Source: Rossellomorea aquimaris
GTDB taxonomy: Bacteria; Bacillota; Bacilli; Bacillales; Bacillaceae_B
Direction: 5' to 3'
Length of the DNA stretch: 64,000 nt
Assembly: GCF_001877785.1 (NCBI RefSeq)
Contig: NZ_MINN01000161.1
Location: 1 to 64,000 of the forward strand
This document shows positions 17,538 through 26,788 of the stretch, one piece after another. A model generated the notes under the pieces. The model had not been told where the DNA came from, ran no database searches, and saw only the letters and a list, made by a program, of their open reading frames with translations. Position 1 is the stretch's first letter, and every line of letters begins with the position of its first letter. The position numbers and the translations under genes were made by a program.

Positions 17538-17580
17538 AAAAAAGAGTATGGAATCTTACATGATTTCATACTCTTTTTTG
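17538..17580. terminator. Bidirectional terminator
   Basis: AAAAAAGAGTATG pairs with CATACTCTTTTTT around a small internal mismatch. Confidence 0.85.
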
Positions 17581-17623
17581 TCTTATAAAGCAGCGTGGTC
17601 ACAGGGGAATATGTAAGATTATT

Positions 17624-18475
17624 TCAGTTTATCCAATGACGGGGACGCTGGATATAATAAGGCATTTTTGTAGTACTGTCACCCTTAGCCGAATTCATTT
17701 GCATTTGGGTCAAAAACATACTGGTAGATAGATCGGCCCCGCTAAAATCTGCATCCCGTAAATCTGCACCGATAAAGTTGACCGCTCTTAAATCGGTGTT
17801 CCGTAAATCGGCAGCAATTAACAGGGCTCCTCTGAAATCAACGGCCCTCAAATCTTTGCCAGTTGCTTTTCTTCCCATCCAATCTGCTCTTGCGTAATCA
17901 TACTCTGTGATATTTTTAGAACGGGGCAGCCCTCCCATCACTTTTTTTCTTATGCAATCACTTGCAGCGGTCAGCAATTCATTCAGTGTAAATCGGTACA
18001 CCACCAAATCAAGCGATAATAGGTCCTCCGCGTCTAATTCAGTCAGGTTTTGAAGTTCCTCTAATTTCTCTTGCAGCTCAGCGGATAAGTCGGCTGGGAT
18101 ATCGTACGACAAGGCTTCAGCAGTATAAGCAATCATTTCATGGATTTGTTCCATTATCGGAAATAATTGGAACATTTTCTCTCTGATTTCTGGATGCTCT
18201 CTCCAGCTTTGACCTTTGAAAGTAACCTGGGAAACCATTTGTCCAGCCCCTAAACAATCAAAGACCGTACACCCTTTGAACCCTTCTTCTCTTAACTTGC
18301 TGTGAATTTGGCAGCTGTAATTAGATTGCAGATTCATGCACGGAGTCCCTGCAGGTTTGTTTATTGGAAAATCATTCGAAGCAAGAATATTAAGTGCTGT
18401 GCAGCAGAGGCCAAAGCACTTGGAACAATCAGCAGTTAACCCTTTCCTAATGTCTTTTGCAGTGCCACTATACAT
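17624..18475 (-). CDS. Pentapeptide-repeat protein with Cys-rich N-terminus
   Basis: About 283 aa. The N-terminus has CSKCFGLCC, with more cysteines at about 48-85 (CMNLQSNYSCQIHSK and CTVFDCLG), a possible metal-binding module. A helical middle region follows, then about ten pentapeptide repeats of the A(D/N)(L/F)xx type near 205-255 (LRAVDFRGALLIAADLRNTD). Pentapeptide folds form a right-handed beta helix and often mimic DNA or act as scaffolds. The start is the ATG at 18475 with AGAGGTG upstream; an in-frame ATG at 18529 is poorly placed. Exact function unknown. Confidence 0.75.
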   Translation of the reverse strand: MYSGTAKDIRKGLTADCSKCFGLCCTALNILASNDFPINKPAGTPCMNLQSNYSCQIHSKLREEGFKGCTVFDCLGAGQMVSQVTFKGQSWREHPEIREKMFQLFPIMEQIHEMIAYTAEALSYDIPADLSAELQEKLEELQNLTELDAEDLLSLDLVVYRFTLNELLTAASDCIRKKVMGGLPRSKNITEYDYARADWMGRKATGKDLRAVDFRGALLIAADLRNTDLRAVNFIGADLRDADFSGADLSTSMFLTQMQMNSAKGDSTTKMPYYIQRPRHWIN

Positions 18476-18882
18476 GTTTACACCTCTTACTATTATTTTT
18501 TGAAAATTTATGTAAAAATATCTTAACATAAGTTCCCTGTTGGGTTTGTCTATTGTTTAACTAACTACCTTCGAATAATAAAATCTTCGGCTCTTAGCGT
18601 AGACGGCCTCATGCGAAAGGGGTTCAAAATTAAAGGGTGCGTTTGTCTGAAAGCGATGATGTTACAATCATGTAAACTTAATAGAGTCGAATCCAAAGAA
18701 CATGGATTCGAAATTTTCACTTTTTATCCCAGAAAAGGACTGGAACTTAAATAATCTGGGTATAGAGTCATGCAGAGAGTATTTCCTTTTATAGGAAAAT
18801 AACCCTATCTTCACAGGTTTGTGAAACATATAAGCCGGCTTAACCGTGAATAGAAACCATGAAAATTTCAGAGGTGACCATT
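18476..18882. other. Intergenic region with one hairpin
   Basis: No supported gene. CGAATCCA and TGGATTCG (about 18686-18708) form a perfect 8-bp stem with a 7-base loop; no strong T-run follows directly. This divergent gap should hold two promoters, but I could not fix their boxes. Confidence 0.35.
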
Positions 18883-19713
18883 TTGACAATAGTAGACATT
18901 CTCAAGGATAGACTTTCAACAACCGAGCCTTCACAGGATCCGGCGGAAAGAATCATCCATCATTTAGACAACCGGGTCATTGAACGGGTCACGTACAGAA
19001 GTGAGGGACAGCCATTTCATAAAATCATCGTGCACTCATCGGACAGTATGACGGTGACAACCCAAAAGGGAGAATTAGAAGCTTTCGAAGCAAGGGAAGA
19101 TCAGTATAGGATACTAGATACCATCTGCTCCGTCTTTTTCAATGAAAAGACCAAGGATAAAGACCGGCAGGCTTTCCTTGAGTTTCTGAACCTGTTTGCG
19201 GTCACCAGTCAGTCGCAGCATGAAAAGCTGGCGTGCTACAGCGTCTTCAATTCGTTGAAAGCATACGAGGAAGGATCTGCCCGTTCTGAAGGGGTAGTGT
19301 ATCGAAATTACCAAAACACTGAAGTACAAAAAAGAACCATCCTCCATGTGATGGGTGAGCTGCATGAGTGTTTTACTGTCTTCCGGGAATTGACCAAGCT
19401 CCCGTCAGCTCAAATCAAAAAACTCATTTCACCTGCCAAGGTCATTTATTTCGCCGTCCTGTCATGGAAGATGATGAAATGGAAGGTTTACAACTTCTGG
19501 CATGACCACTATTTCTATTTGTTCAGTAAATGGGAGTCCAACCCTGACAGATTTGAAGATATGTATCTGACATTATATCAGCCGGCAGCTGACATGAACC
19601 TGCCCGTACAGGAACAGGATCCATCTTTGAGCGAAACGATTTCCATCAAGGACAGAAATCTCATCATCGATTTCAAAGAAGAAGAAAGGAACGAAGCATC
19701 ATGGCATTCTTAA
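18883..19713 (+). CDS. Hypothetical cytoplasmic protein, first gene of a pair
   Basis: About 276 aa, not recognised. It has no signal peptide; the helical protein is rich in charged residues, with aromatic-rich stretches such as WKVYNFWHDHYFYLFSKW near 205-222. The start is probably the TTG at 18883, because AGAGGTGA precedes it by 5 nt; the ATG at 18859 has no ribosome binding site. Its end overlaps the next gene by 13 bp, so the two are co-translated. A single cytoplasmic helper for the downstream membrane protein is possible (inference). Confidence 0.6.
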   Translation: MTIVDILKDRLSTTEPSQDPAERIIHHLDNRVIERVTYRSEGQPFHKIIVHSSDSMTVTTQKGELEAFEAREDQYRILDTICSVFFNEKTKDKDRQAFLEFLNLFAVTSQSQHEKLACYSVFNSLKAYEEGSARSEGVVYRNYQNTEVQKRTILHVMGELHECFTVFRELTKLPSAQIKKLISPAKVIYFAVLSWKMMKWKVYNFWHDHYFYLFSKWESNPDRFEDMYLTLYQPAADMNLPVQEQDPSLSETISIKDRNLIIDFKEEERNEASWHS

Positions 19714-20501
19714 TCATACCGATCGCGACCATTCCGTTTCTCATTTATGTGTTTGCCTTGATGGACCAACACAGGCACTATCGGGTCCTGCTGAGGTATG
19801 CCCTGCTCAGTGCAGGCACCTGGGCGGCCATCTTTGCAGTCACCCTGATCGTGAACCTTCATTACTTGGAAAAATACAGTTTTCCTCTCTTTCCAACGGG
19901 ATCGGAAATCAAGATCATGCTGTTGGTGTGCGGCCTGCTGTTTGGCATCGTCTTTTTGGTCGTCGTGTTGATGGGTCTGTTTTCGAAGAAATTTATTAAG
20001 ACCATCGTGCAAAGCTCACCCCTTTTCATTGTGATGAGCCTGTTATGCCTTTCGATCCTGATGATTTTCGTTTTTGTGCTGCCTGTATCGGAAAAGGCGA
20101 CCTATGCTTCCGCCATGAAGCGTGCGGACCGGTCCTTCGATGAGATGGAGGGAAAAATCGATCAGCCGATCGGGATGACCCTGGTGTTTTCAGACCAGAT
20201 TTGTTACGGCAGATCCTCCAGCTGCCGGAGTACGGATTATTCCAATCTCGTCTTTATGAAAAACTTTGAGGACCGCGATTTGCTTGTCCAGGTCCAGATG
20301 GCCTTTTATGATTCTTCAGGAAACGTCATGGAAACGATCGAAACCGGCACCATCAGAATCGGGGCGAATGAAGCCATTCCTTTCCTTCCTGAATCAGAAA
20401 TCAAGAGCGGGAAGAGTCCGTGGAATCGATTTACGCTCGATACAGACAGCAGAACGGCAGATATTCAATATCGATACCGGTATAAAGGGGCAGATGAATA
20501 A
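19701..20501 (+). CDS. Hypothetical membrane protein, second gene of a pair
   Basis: 266 aa, not recognised. Four hydrophobic helices lie at about 2-18, 30-49, 69-92 and 103-128. An extracytoplasmic domain of about 130 residues follows, containing ICYGRSSSCRSTDYSN, where the two cysteines could form a disulfide, and a beta-rich end. The start overlaps the previous gene by 13 bp. There is no catalytic motif. It could be an exported sensor or stress protein, but no function should be assigned. Confidence 0.6.
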   Translation: MAFLIIPIATIPFLIYVFALMDQHRHYRVLLRYALLSAGTWAAIFAVTLIVNLHYLEKYSFPLFPTGSEIKIMLLVCGLLFGIVFLVVVLMGLFSKKFIKTIVQSSPLFIVMSLLCLSILMIFVFVLPVSEKATYASAMKRADRSFDEMEGKIDQPIGMTLVFSDQICYGRSSSCRSTDYSNLVFMKNFEDRDLLVQVQMAFYDSSGNVMETIETGTIRIGANEAIPFLPESEIKSGKSPWNRFTLDTDSRTADIQYRYRYKGADE

Positions 20502-20556
20502 AGGAGCCGGATTGAGTAGTGGAGTTGATCCGCTGCGCGGGTTCGCGGACCAAGGG

Positions 20557-20661
20557 ATTTTTGGATTTGATAATAAAAAGGCCGTTTTTGATAATATATT
20601 TCTGTTTTTGATAATATAATTGGATTTTTGATAATAAATTGCCCGTTTTTGATAATAAAAT
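20557..20661. repeat. 20-21 bp periodic array, TTTTTGATAATA type
   Basis: Five units about 20-21 bp long, each beginning TTTTTGATAATA or TTTTGGATTTGATAATAA. It is the reverse-complement family of the array at 27180-27282. It lies between convergent genes. Confidence 0.8.
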
Positions 20662-20740
20662 CATCGCAGGGCCCCGGGGAGGCCGGTTTTAGCCTGCGTC
20701 AAGGCAGGTAGCGGAGGATTTTGACTCGAAACTTGCTGCT

Positions 20741-20805
20741 GAACTGAAAAAAAGCCGTTTTTCAATGAAAAAAGGTTGATTTTTTGGTAAAAAAGACCGG
20801 GATAA
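20741..20805. repeat. Short 21-22 bp periodic array, TGAAAAAA type
   Basis: Three weak units (TGAAAAAAAGCCG, TGAAAAAAGGTTG, TAAAAAAGACCGG) spaced 21-22 bp. The rest of the gap to 21024 is C-rich and appears non-coding. Less certain than the other arrays. Confidence 0.4.
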
Positions 20806-21024
20806 GAAAAAATGGTGACGTGGATCGGAGGTCTCGGCCACTTCAAGGCCATCCATGGTTCCGGCCCGTCACCCGGTTCCAGGCTAACCAAAATTCACGC
20901 CGCCTCCCGGTTCCCAAACTAACCCAAATCCGGGCCCCCCAGTGGGACTCCGCATCCTTCCTCCACGCACCACCTCCAGGTACCATGCCAAACCCCGGAA
21001 ACTGCCCTCGATAAGTTCCGCCAG

Positions 21025-21648
21025 TCATGCCCGCTTCTCCAAATCCTTCACCGTCTCACTCGAATCCACATCCTTCTCATCTTTCAAAGTCCCAAAAAGG
21101 GCATCGACAAACGGAGTCGACACGCCGTACCAGTAGTTTTCATTTTTATAGTGATGGAGGACGTGTGTCTTTTTGAGCCACTTGCCGAATTTCGTTTTTG
21201 GCTTGAGCGGCCGGTGGGCTACGTAATGCTTCCATTCGTAGACGAAGAACATGGTGAGGACCCCTGCGCTGAAGGACAGGGTGGCCGGCATAGAGCCTGA
21301 GATGAAGTAGAAGATGAGGCTCAGGGCGAACAGGCTCGGTGCGCTGTACCAGATGGGCAGGAATAACAGCTTCAGGTCATTGGGTTTCTTGTGGTGGTCA
21401 TAGTGGAGCCGTTTGATCAATTTTAGTAAAATGCTATTCTTCGGAGCTTTGATGTGAAAGACAAACCGGTGGGTGAGGTATTCGCTGAACATGTAGGTGA
21501 CGATTCCGATCGCAAGGAACAGCGGAGTGAAAGCTGTCGGCCCGATGGTGAATAGAAAGGCCAGGACACTCAGAAAAATACCGGCCATAATCAAAATGTC
21601 GAGGTGCAGGAAAAAATCACGGTAAATCCCTTTATTCTTCAAGATCAT
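21025..21648 (-). CDS. Fatty-acid hydroxylase / sterol desaturase family membrane enzyme
   Basis: 207 aa integral membrane di-iron enzyme. The histidine clusters are complete: HRFVFH, HYDHHK, HYVAHRP and HVLHHYKNE. Four membrane helices can be drawn. Relatives hydroxylate or desaturate lipids, including beta-carotene hydroxylases. With a crt operon 9 kb away a carotenoid or fatty-acid substrate is possible, but this is only inference. It starts at the ATG at 21648 behind GACGGGAG. Confidence 0.85.
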   Translation of the reverse strand: MILKNKGIYRDFFLHLDILIMAGIFLSVLAFLFTIGPTAFTPLFLAIGIVTYMFSEYLTHRFVFHIKAPKNSILLKLIKRLHYDHHKKPNDLKLLFLPIWYSAPSLFALSLIFYFISGSMPATLSFSAGVLTMFFVYEWKHYVAHRPLKPKTKFGKWLKKTHVLHHYKNENYWYGVSTPFVDALFGTLKDEKDVDSSETVKDLEKRA

Positions 21649-21848
21649 CTTCTCCCGTCTTTTTTAGTAGTGGAGTCATTCTATTATACGCTGAAACGGG
21701 ACAAAACACCTATTTAATTTCAGAAAATTCAAACTTAATCTGTTTGCCGGTTTACTAGTCCAACCCTATCTTTTTTCATCAACTTTTGTATAATTTAACA
21801 TGTATCCCAAAATATTAATTCCAACATTACGTTAAATGAGGTTATTAT

Positions 21849-23891
21849 ATGTTTTCATTACCTGAATCACCGGACATCACCATCCTTCAGGGGAATTATT
21901 CCCTCCCGCTTGTGGTGTTGTCTGTGGTGATTGCCTGCTGTGCTTCTTACACGTCTTTGTCGTTGAATCAGAGGATGCAGCAGAACAGTTTCTTTCATAA
22001 ATCGTTTTGGCTGGTGCTGGCCTCGGTGGCGATGGGGCTCGGGATCTGGTCGATGCATTTTATCGGGATGAGCGCGTTCATGCTGCCCGTCTCGATGACG
22101 TATGATACGTATTTGACGGCTGCTTCCGTCTTTCCTGCTGTGTTTGCTTCTTATTTGGCGTTTTCGTTTTCCAGCCGGAAAACGAAAGGTCATGTACCGG
22201 CGATCATCGCCGGTCTCATCATGGGTATCGGAATATCCGCGATGCATTATATCGGGATGGCTGCGATGGAGATGGAGGTGGAATATGTCTACAAGCCGTT
22301 GATTCTTACGGCTTCTGTGATGATAGCGGTTGTCGTCTCCTATGTGGCTTTATTCATTTTTTCAAGTTTGCAGAGGTTTATGGGGACGCAGTGGATCAAG
22401 ATCCTCACATCTGTCCTGATGGGACTAGCGATTACGAGTATGCATTATACAGGGATGGCGGCCGTTGTCTTTTATACGGATACTCCCGTGAACGGTATGC
22501 ACGGGATGCATAAAATGGACATGTCTCTGCTGGTAATGGGTGTGACGGCAGGGATTTTCATCCTGCTGGCGGTGTCCGGTCTTGCTGGTCTTCTTGACCG
22601 CTATGTGGACCACCGCCTTCATCATTACGATGCTCTCACCCTTCTTCCAAATCAGCGGCAGTTCGAACAGGATTTGAAGAACTCAAAGACGGCCGGGAGC
22701 CTTGCCATCATCCACATCCATGATCTTGAGAAATGGGTCAGCGGCTATGGCTATACCTTCGGAGACCGCGTGATAAAAGCGGTTGGGGATATCATTGAAG
22801 AACGAAAGCTGCGGACTTCAAAAGTCTACCGGATCGAAGGGAACCGTTTTGCCGTCTACCATAGTGAAAAGCATGAATTTGAAAAATTAAAGGCCTGTAT
22901 GGAGACCGTGCTTTCTGAGCTGAAGAAGCCGCTGATGATCGATGATTACCGCGTCGTGATCGAAATGGCGTGTGCCGTTTCCCATTGTGATAAAGAGGAC
23001 TGCGATCAGCTGCTGGCCAATACGATGGCTGTCCTCCAGCACTCCTCGATTCAGTATCGGCACGGAGTGATTGAATATGATGCCGCCGTTCATACATACA
23101 GTTTTGAAAGGCAGATCGTCCAGGACATCAACCGGGCGATCGAAACCAATGAGCTGTTCATGGTCTATCAGCCGAAAGTACAGACCGGCACCGGGGAAGT
23201 GACGGGTGTGGAGGCATTGCTGCGCTGGCAGCACATTGTATACGGGTTTATCTCACCGGGGGTTTTCATCCCTGTCCTAGAGGAGAACGGGAAAATCTTC
23301 GAGGTGACGGACTGGGTCATCGAAACGGTTTTCCGGCAGGTCTCACGCTGGCTCGATGAAGATGTCGAATTCAAGCGTGTGTCCATCAACATCCCGGGGC
23401 CGTATGTGACGTCATCGAGACTGCTGTCTGTCCTGAATGAGGGATTAAGGAAGTATGGCATCGACAGCTCCTTCATCGAGCTTGAGATCACGGAAACGAG
23501 TGTCATTCACGACATCGATAATGCCATCACGGCCGTCGGGCGCTTCAGGGAAATGGGTCTCTCCGTTGCCCTCGATGATTTCGGAACCGGATTATCTTCT
23601 CTTTCTTATTTAAGAAAAATCCCGATATCCACGATTAAAATCGATAAATCATTCGTGGACGGTGTCCCGCTTTCCGAAAAGGATTCCGCGCTGCTTAGGG
23701 CGATTACTACCTTATGCTCCTCCCTGAATCTGCGGGTTGTCATCGAGGGAGTGGAAACCCAGGAACAGATCGATTTCATCACGGGTATGATCGAGCGCCC
23801 CCACATCCAGGGCTATTATTTCTCGCCTCCGCTCGGTGAGGGTGAGTTCTGTGATTGGGTCAGAGAAAGGGAATTGGTAATGAAAGCATAA
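21849..23891 (+). CDS. MHYT-GGDEF-EAL protein, probable c-di-GMP phosphodiesterase
   Basis: 680 aa. The N-terminal MHYT sensor has seven membrane helices with MHFIG, MHYIG and MHYTG motifs (about 70, 135 and 200), proposed to bind copper and sense gases. The GGDEF domain (about 265-415) is degenerate: the catalytic loop reads IEGNRFAV instead of GGDEF. The EAL domain (about 430-670) keeps EALLRW, SINIPG, ELEITE, ALDDFGTGLSSL, KIDKSF and VIEGVET, so it should hydrolyse c-di-GMP. The architecture equals B. subtilis YkoW. Single gene followed by a terminator. Confidence 0.92.
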   Translation: MFSLPESPDITILQGNYSLPLVVLSVVIACCASYTSLSLNQRMQQNSFFHKSFWLVLASVAMGLGIWSMHFIGMSAFMLPVSMTYDTYLTAASVFPAVFASYLAFSFSSRKTKGHVPAIIAGLIMGIGISAMHYIGMAAMEMEVEYVYKPLILTASVMIAVVVSYVALFIFSSLQRFMGTQWIKILTSVLMGLAITSMHYTGMAAVVFYTDTPVNGMHGMHKMDMSLLVMGVTAGIFILLAVSGLAGLLDRYVDHRLHHYDALTLLPNQRQFEQDLKNSKTAGSLAIIHIHDLEKWVSGYGYTFGDRVIKAVGDIIEERKLRTSKVYRIEGNRFAVYHSEKHEFEKLKACMETVLSELKKPLMIDDYRVVIEMACAVSHCDKEDCDQLLANTMAVLQHSSIQYRHGVIEYDAAVHTYSFERQIVQDINRAIETNELFMVYQPKVQTGTGEVTGVEALLRWQHIVYGFISPGVFIPVLEENGKIFEVTDWVIETVFRQVSRWLDEDVEFKRVSINIPGPYVTSSRLLSVLNEGLRKYGIDSSFIELEITETSVIHDIDNAITAVGRFREMGLSVALDDFGTGLSSLSYLRKIPISTIKIDKSFVDGVPLSEKDSALLRAITTLCSSLNLRVVIEGVETQEQIDFITGMIERPHIQGYYFSPPLGEGEFCDWVRERELVMKA

Positions 23892-23917
23892 GGGATGTCT
23901 TGATGGACATCCCTTTT
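23892..23917 (+). terminator. Terminator after the MHYT-EAL gene
   Basis: GGGATGTC pairs with GACATCCC around a five-base loop, followed by TTTT. Confidence 0.8.
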
Positions 23918-24023
23918 CAGATTCTATTAACCTCGCAAGATTGTATTCTTTGTTAAAAAACCATCACTCCCGACATAGACTGAAATAGGTACTAAGTATG
24001 ATGGGTGTCAAGGGGGAAAATAG

Positions 24024-24806
24024 ATGAGGAACTCGTATACTAAATTGGCGGCGACCCTGTTGTTTATGCAAGTGGTGACCATTCTTTGCTCCGGCTTTTT
24101 CATTTTAAGGCATTTTCCAGTGATACATGCGGCGAACGGGGCAATTGCCCTTCTCGCTGCCGTCATTCTTCTTGTGGTTAAGAAAAGGTGGACGCCCGTC
24201 ATAGGAGTGATTTATGGGCTGATTTTCACGATCTTGACGGTTCCATCCCTTTTCATCTCGATGTTCAGGCATATCGATCCCGAATATAATGCGATGATCG
24301 AGGCAAGCAATCCGTTCATCGGCATCAGCTTTCTCAGTGCCTTGATTGTGTTTTTCGTCTTTCTTTCGTCTCTTGCAGGGCTTCTTCTCAACCTGGAGAA
24401 AATACCGGCTCCCGCTGCCTGGTTCCCTGTACTGAAAGGGGCTATGGTCGGCGCTGTCCTGATGGGGCTGGTCATCAGCCTGTATCTGCAGCTCCACTGG
24501 GTGTCGGGCATCAACGCCGAAACGGTCGGCAAACTGCCAACCATCGTCATGAAGCCTGATTCAGTCGAGCCCTCCGAAATGGAATTGAGAGCAGGGGAAA
24601 CGGTGGTCCTCCACATCATCAACGAATCAGAAAATAACTGTCATATCCTGGACTTCCCTGAGCTTGATGCCAGTGTTCACACAGAGCGCGGCCGCTCAGG
24701 GCTCATTGCGATCACGCCGGAACCCGGCACCTATGAGTATGCCTGCAAACCTCATCACGGCTATGTGAATGAAAACATCAAGGGCGTGCTGACCGTCCTT
24801 CCTTAA
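24024..24806 (+). CDS. Membrane protein with C-terminal cupredoxin-like domain
   Basis: 260 aa. Five membrane helices occupy residues 1-165; a cupredoxin-like domain outside the membrane follows (about 175-260). Copper-site residues are partly visible: His in NNCHILDFP, then Cys and His in YACKPHHGYVNENIKG. The usual axial Met after the second His is absent, so the copper site would be altered. Possible role in electron transfer or copper handling, unproven. Confidence 0.72.
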   Translation: MRNSYTKLAATLLFMQVVTILCSGFFILRHFPVIHAANGAIALLAAVILLVVKKRWTPVIGVIYGLIFTILTVPSLFISMFRHIDPEYNAMIEASNPFIGISFLSALIVFFVFLSSLAGLLLNLEKIPAPAAWFPVLKGAMVGAVLMGLVISLYLQLHWVSGINAETVGKLPTIVMKPDSVEPSEMELRAGETVVLHIINESENNCHILDFPELDASVHTERGRSGLIAITPEPGTYEYACKPHHGYVNENIKGVLTVLP

Positions 24807-24864
24807 CTGGAGGGTGTTCACGCTGGGCATCCCCTTGAATACAATGGGGTAAAAAGAGCAGAGG

Positions 24865-25494
24865 ATGATGAAGGTGCCAGTAACTTTACCGGTAAGCATC
24901 GAGCCGAGGATGATTTCGAACGGTCCGAAACAAGTCGTCTATTACCCGAAAGCTGTACGAATGAGGAGCCGCGATTTTCAGCGCACCATCAACCGGACCA
25001 TTGTCGCTGAGACCCAGAAGCTGATTCATGAGCAGGTCGGGAATATGCCGTCGACCGTCGAGGAAATGCAGGGATCCTTTGAAATCAAGAACAATCAGCG
25101 CGAGGTTCTGAGTCTATCACTCTCCAACTATACGTACCACTATCACGCCGCCCATGGGATGACGTTCATCCGTTCGCTGACGTTCGATCTGGAAAAAGAG
25201 AGGATTTGCAGTTTGAAAGATTTATTCAAGCCGGGCAGTGATTATGTGAAGAGGCTGTCAGACCTGGTGGCCGCGCAGATCAATGAGCGGGACATTCCGC
25301 TGCTCGGCGAATTCACCGGCATCCGCCCCGATCAGGACTACTACATCGCGGACAAGGCGCTGGTGATCTATTTCCAGCTCTATGAAATCACGCCGTATGT
25401 GGCCGGTTTCCCGATGTTCCCGGTCTCTGTCTTTGATCTGCAGGATATCATCGAGGAGAGCGGGCCGCTCGGAAGGATGGCCGTCAATAATTAA
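24865..25494 (+). CDS. DUF3298/DUF4163-type protein
   Basis: 209 aa. The pattern NYTYHYHAAHGMTFIRSLTFDLEKERICSLKDLFKPGSDY is typical of the DUF4163-DUF3298 pair (RsiV-like fold). No signal peptide or membrane helix is present, unlike RsiV. RsiV itself binds lysozyme; this cytoplasmic-looking relative has no known role. ATGATG follows AGAGG at 24865. Confidence 0.75.
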   Translation: MMKVPVTLPVSIEPRMISNGPKQVVYYPKAVRMRSRDFQRTINRTIVAETQKLIHEQVGNMPSTVEEMQGSFEIKNNQREVLSLSLSNYTYHYHAAHGMTFIRSLTFDLEKERICSLKDLFKPGSDYVKRLSDLVAAQINERDIPLLGEFTGIRPDQDYYIADKALVIYFQLYEITPYVAGFPMFPVSVFDLQDIIEESGPLGRMAVNN

Positions 25495-25524
25495 GCCTGG
25501 GACCACTTGGATCCCAGGCTTTTC
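25494..25524. terminator. Bidirectional terminator
   Basis: AAGCCTGGGA pairs with TCCCAGGCTT, T-run on both sides. It separates convergent genes. Confidence 0.85.
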
Positions 25525-25531
25525 TGCATTT

Positions 25532-26788
25532 TTAAAAAATGGAGATCAATTTCGTCACGGCCAGGATGGCGAACAGCAGGATGCAGGCTGCAAAGACGAA
25601 GTTGGCAAGAAGGCTGTTCCGGTAGTCCTTGTCGACCTTTTTCGAATTCAGCAGCCACATCAGGCTGAATGACAGGAACGGCATGAAAAGTGCTCCGAGT
25701 GCCCCGTATAAAATGATGAGCTGCACCGGTTTCCCGAAGAACAACAGGAGCATCGGCGGGAACGTGAGCCATGCCAGGAACAGGCGGTATGCCGGATCCT
25801 TTTCCGTGACAGGGCGGTCCGTCCTTTTTTTTACAACCCGCACAAAATCCGCGAACAGATAAGGGACCCCGTTCCAAACACCGAGCAGGGATGAGAACGC
25901 AGCCGACCAGAATCCGATCAGGAACATCCATGAGATAAACGCCCCGTATTTCTCGCCGAGAAGCCCCGTCAATTTGATCAAGCCCTGTTCTCCTTCGATC
26001 TCAATGCCCGTCCCGTATAAAAATTGACTTCCGACAATCAAGAGGGCGAGCGTGAAGATAGCCGTCATCGTGTAAGCAGCCTTGGAATCAAGACGCATCG
26101 TCGGGATCCATTCCTTTCCGCTCCAGCCTTTCTCCTTCAGCCAGTAGCCATACGATGTCATCGTGATCGTACCGCCGACACCCCCTACGAGTCCGAGGGC
26201 AAGCAGGAATGAACCGTCCGGGATCCTCGGCACGAAGCCTGTCAGGAAATCACCCAGATTTGGCAGGAACAAGAGTGCAGATCCGACGACGGTGACAAAC
26301 ATGATGCCGATCAGGACCATCATGACTTTTTCAAACAGCAGATAGCGGCCCGTCCATACAAGCAGGAAGCCGGCAATCGCATGAATGACGGCCCACGCCC
26401 AGAACGGCATGATGGGAAACATCGACGTCATGGCCATCGCACAGGCAGAAGCTGCCGCCGCCCCGTAGACGAATCCCCAGATGACGGCATACACGCCGAA
26501 GTAGCCGGTCGCCCATTTCCCCATCTCCTGCCAGCCTTCTAGGATCGTTTTTCCGGTGGCGAGATGCCAGCGCCCGACCCCTTCGTTAAGAAAATGCTTG
26601 AGGATGGACCCGACGACGATCGCCCAGACAAATACGAGACCGAAACTGGCCCCCGCGACCAGGGCGGCGACCAGATCCCCCGTCCCGACCCCTGTGGCAG
26701 CGGCCACAAATCCAGGACCGATCAGGGCGGCCCGCTTTTTAAAGGATGCCGGTGCTTTTGGAGTGGTTGTGTTCACTTCTAATGACAT
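25532..26788 (-). CDS. Nramp-related transporter without canonical metal motifs
   Basis: 418 aa, about eleven membrane helices of the LeuT-fold Nramp superfamily. In helix 1 the usual DPGN metal motif is replaced by GVGTGDLVAAL, and in helix 6 MPH is replaced by TMTSYGYW. The protein therefore belongs to a divergent Nramp-related branch and may not carry Mn or Fe. I start at 26788 (MSLEVN) behind AAAGGAGC; the frame extends upstream without a ribosome binding site. Single gene. Confidence 0.78.
   Translation of the reverse strand: MSLEVNTTTPKAPASFKKRAALIGPGFVAAATGVGTGDLVAALVAGASFGLVFVWAIVVGSILKHFLNEGVGRWHLATGKTILEGWQEMGKWATGYFGVYAVIWGFVYGAAAASACAMAMTSMFPIMPFWAWAVIHAIAGFLLVWTGRYLLFEKVMMVLIGIMFVTVVGSALLFLPNLGDFLTGFVPRIPDGSFLLALGLVGGVGGTITMTSYGYWLKEKGWSGKEWIPTMRLDSKAAYTMTAIFTLALLIVGSQFLYGTGIEIEGEQGLIKLTGLLGEKYGAFISWMFLIGFWSAAFSSLLGVWNGVPYLFADFVRVVKKRTDRPVTEKDPAYRLFLAWLTFPPMLLLFFGKPVQLIILYGALGALFMPFLSFSLMWLLNSKKVDKDYRNSLLANFVFAACILLFAILAVTKLISIF

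Noticed and set aside
20784-21014. Pro-rich frames in C-rich DNA before the desaturase-like gene
   Set aside because: Frames on both strands are open due to base composition; no start signals.
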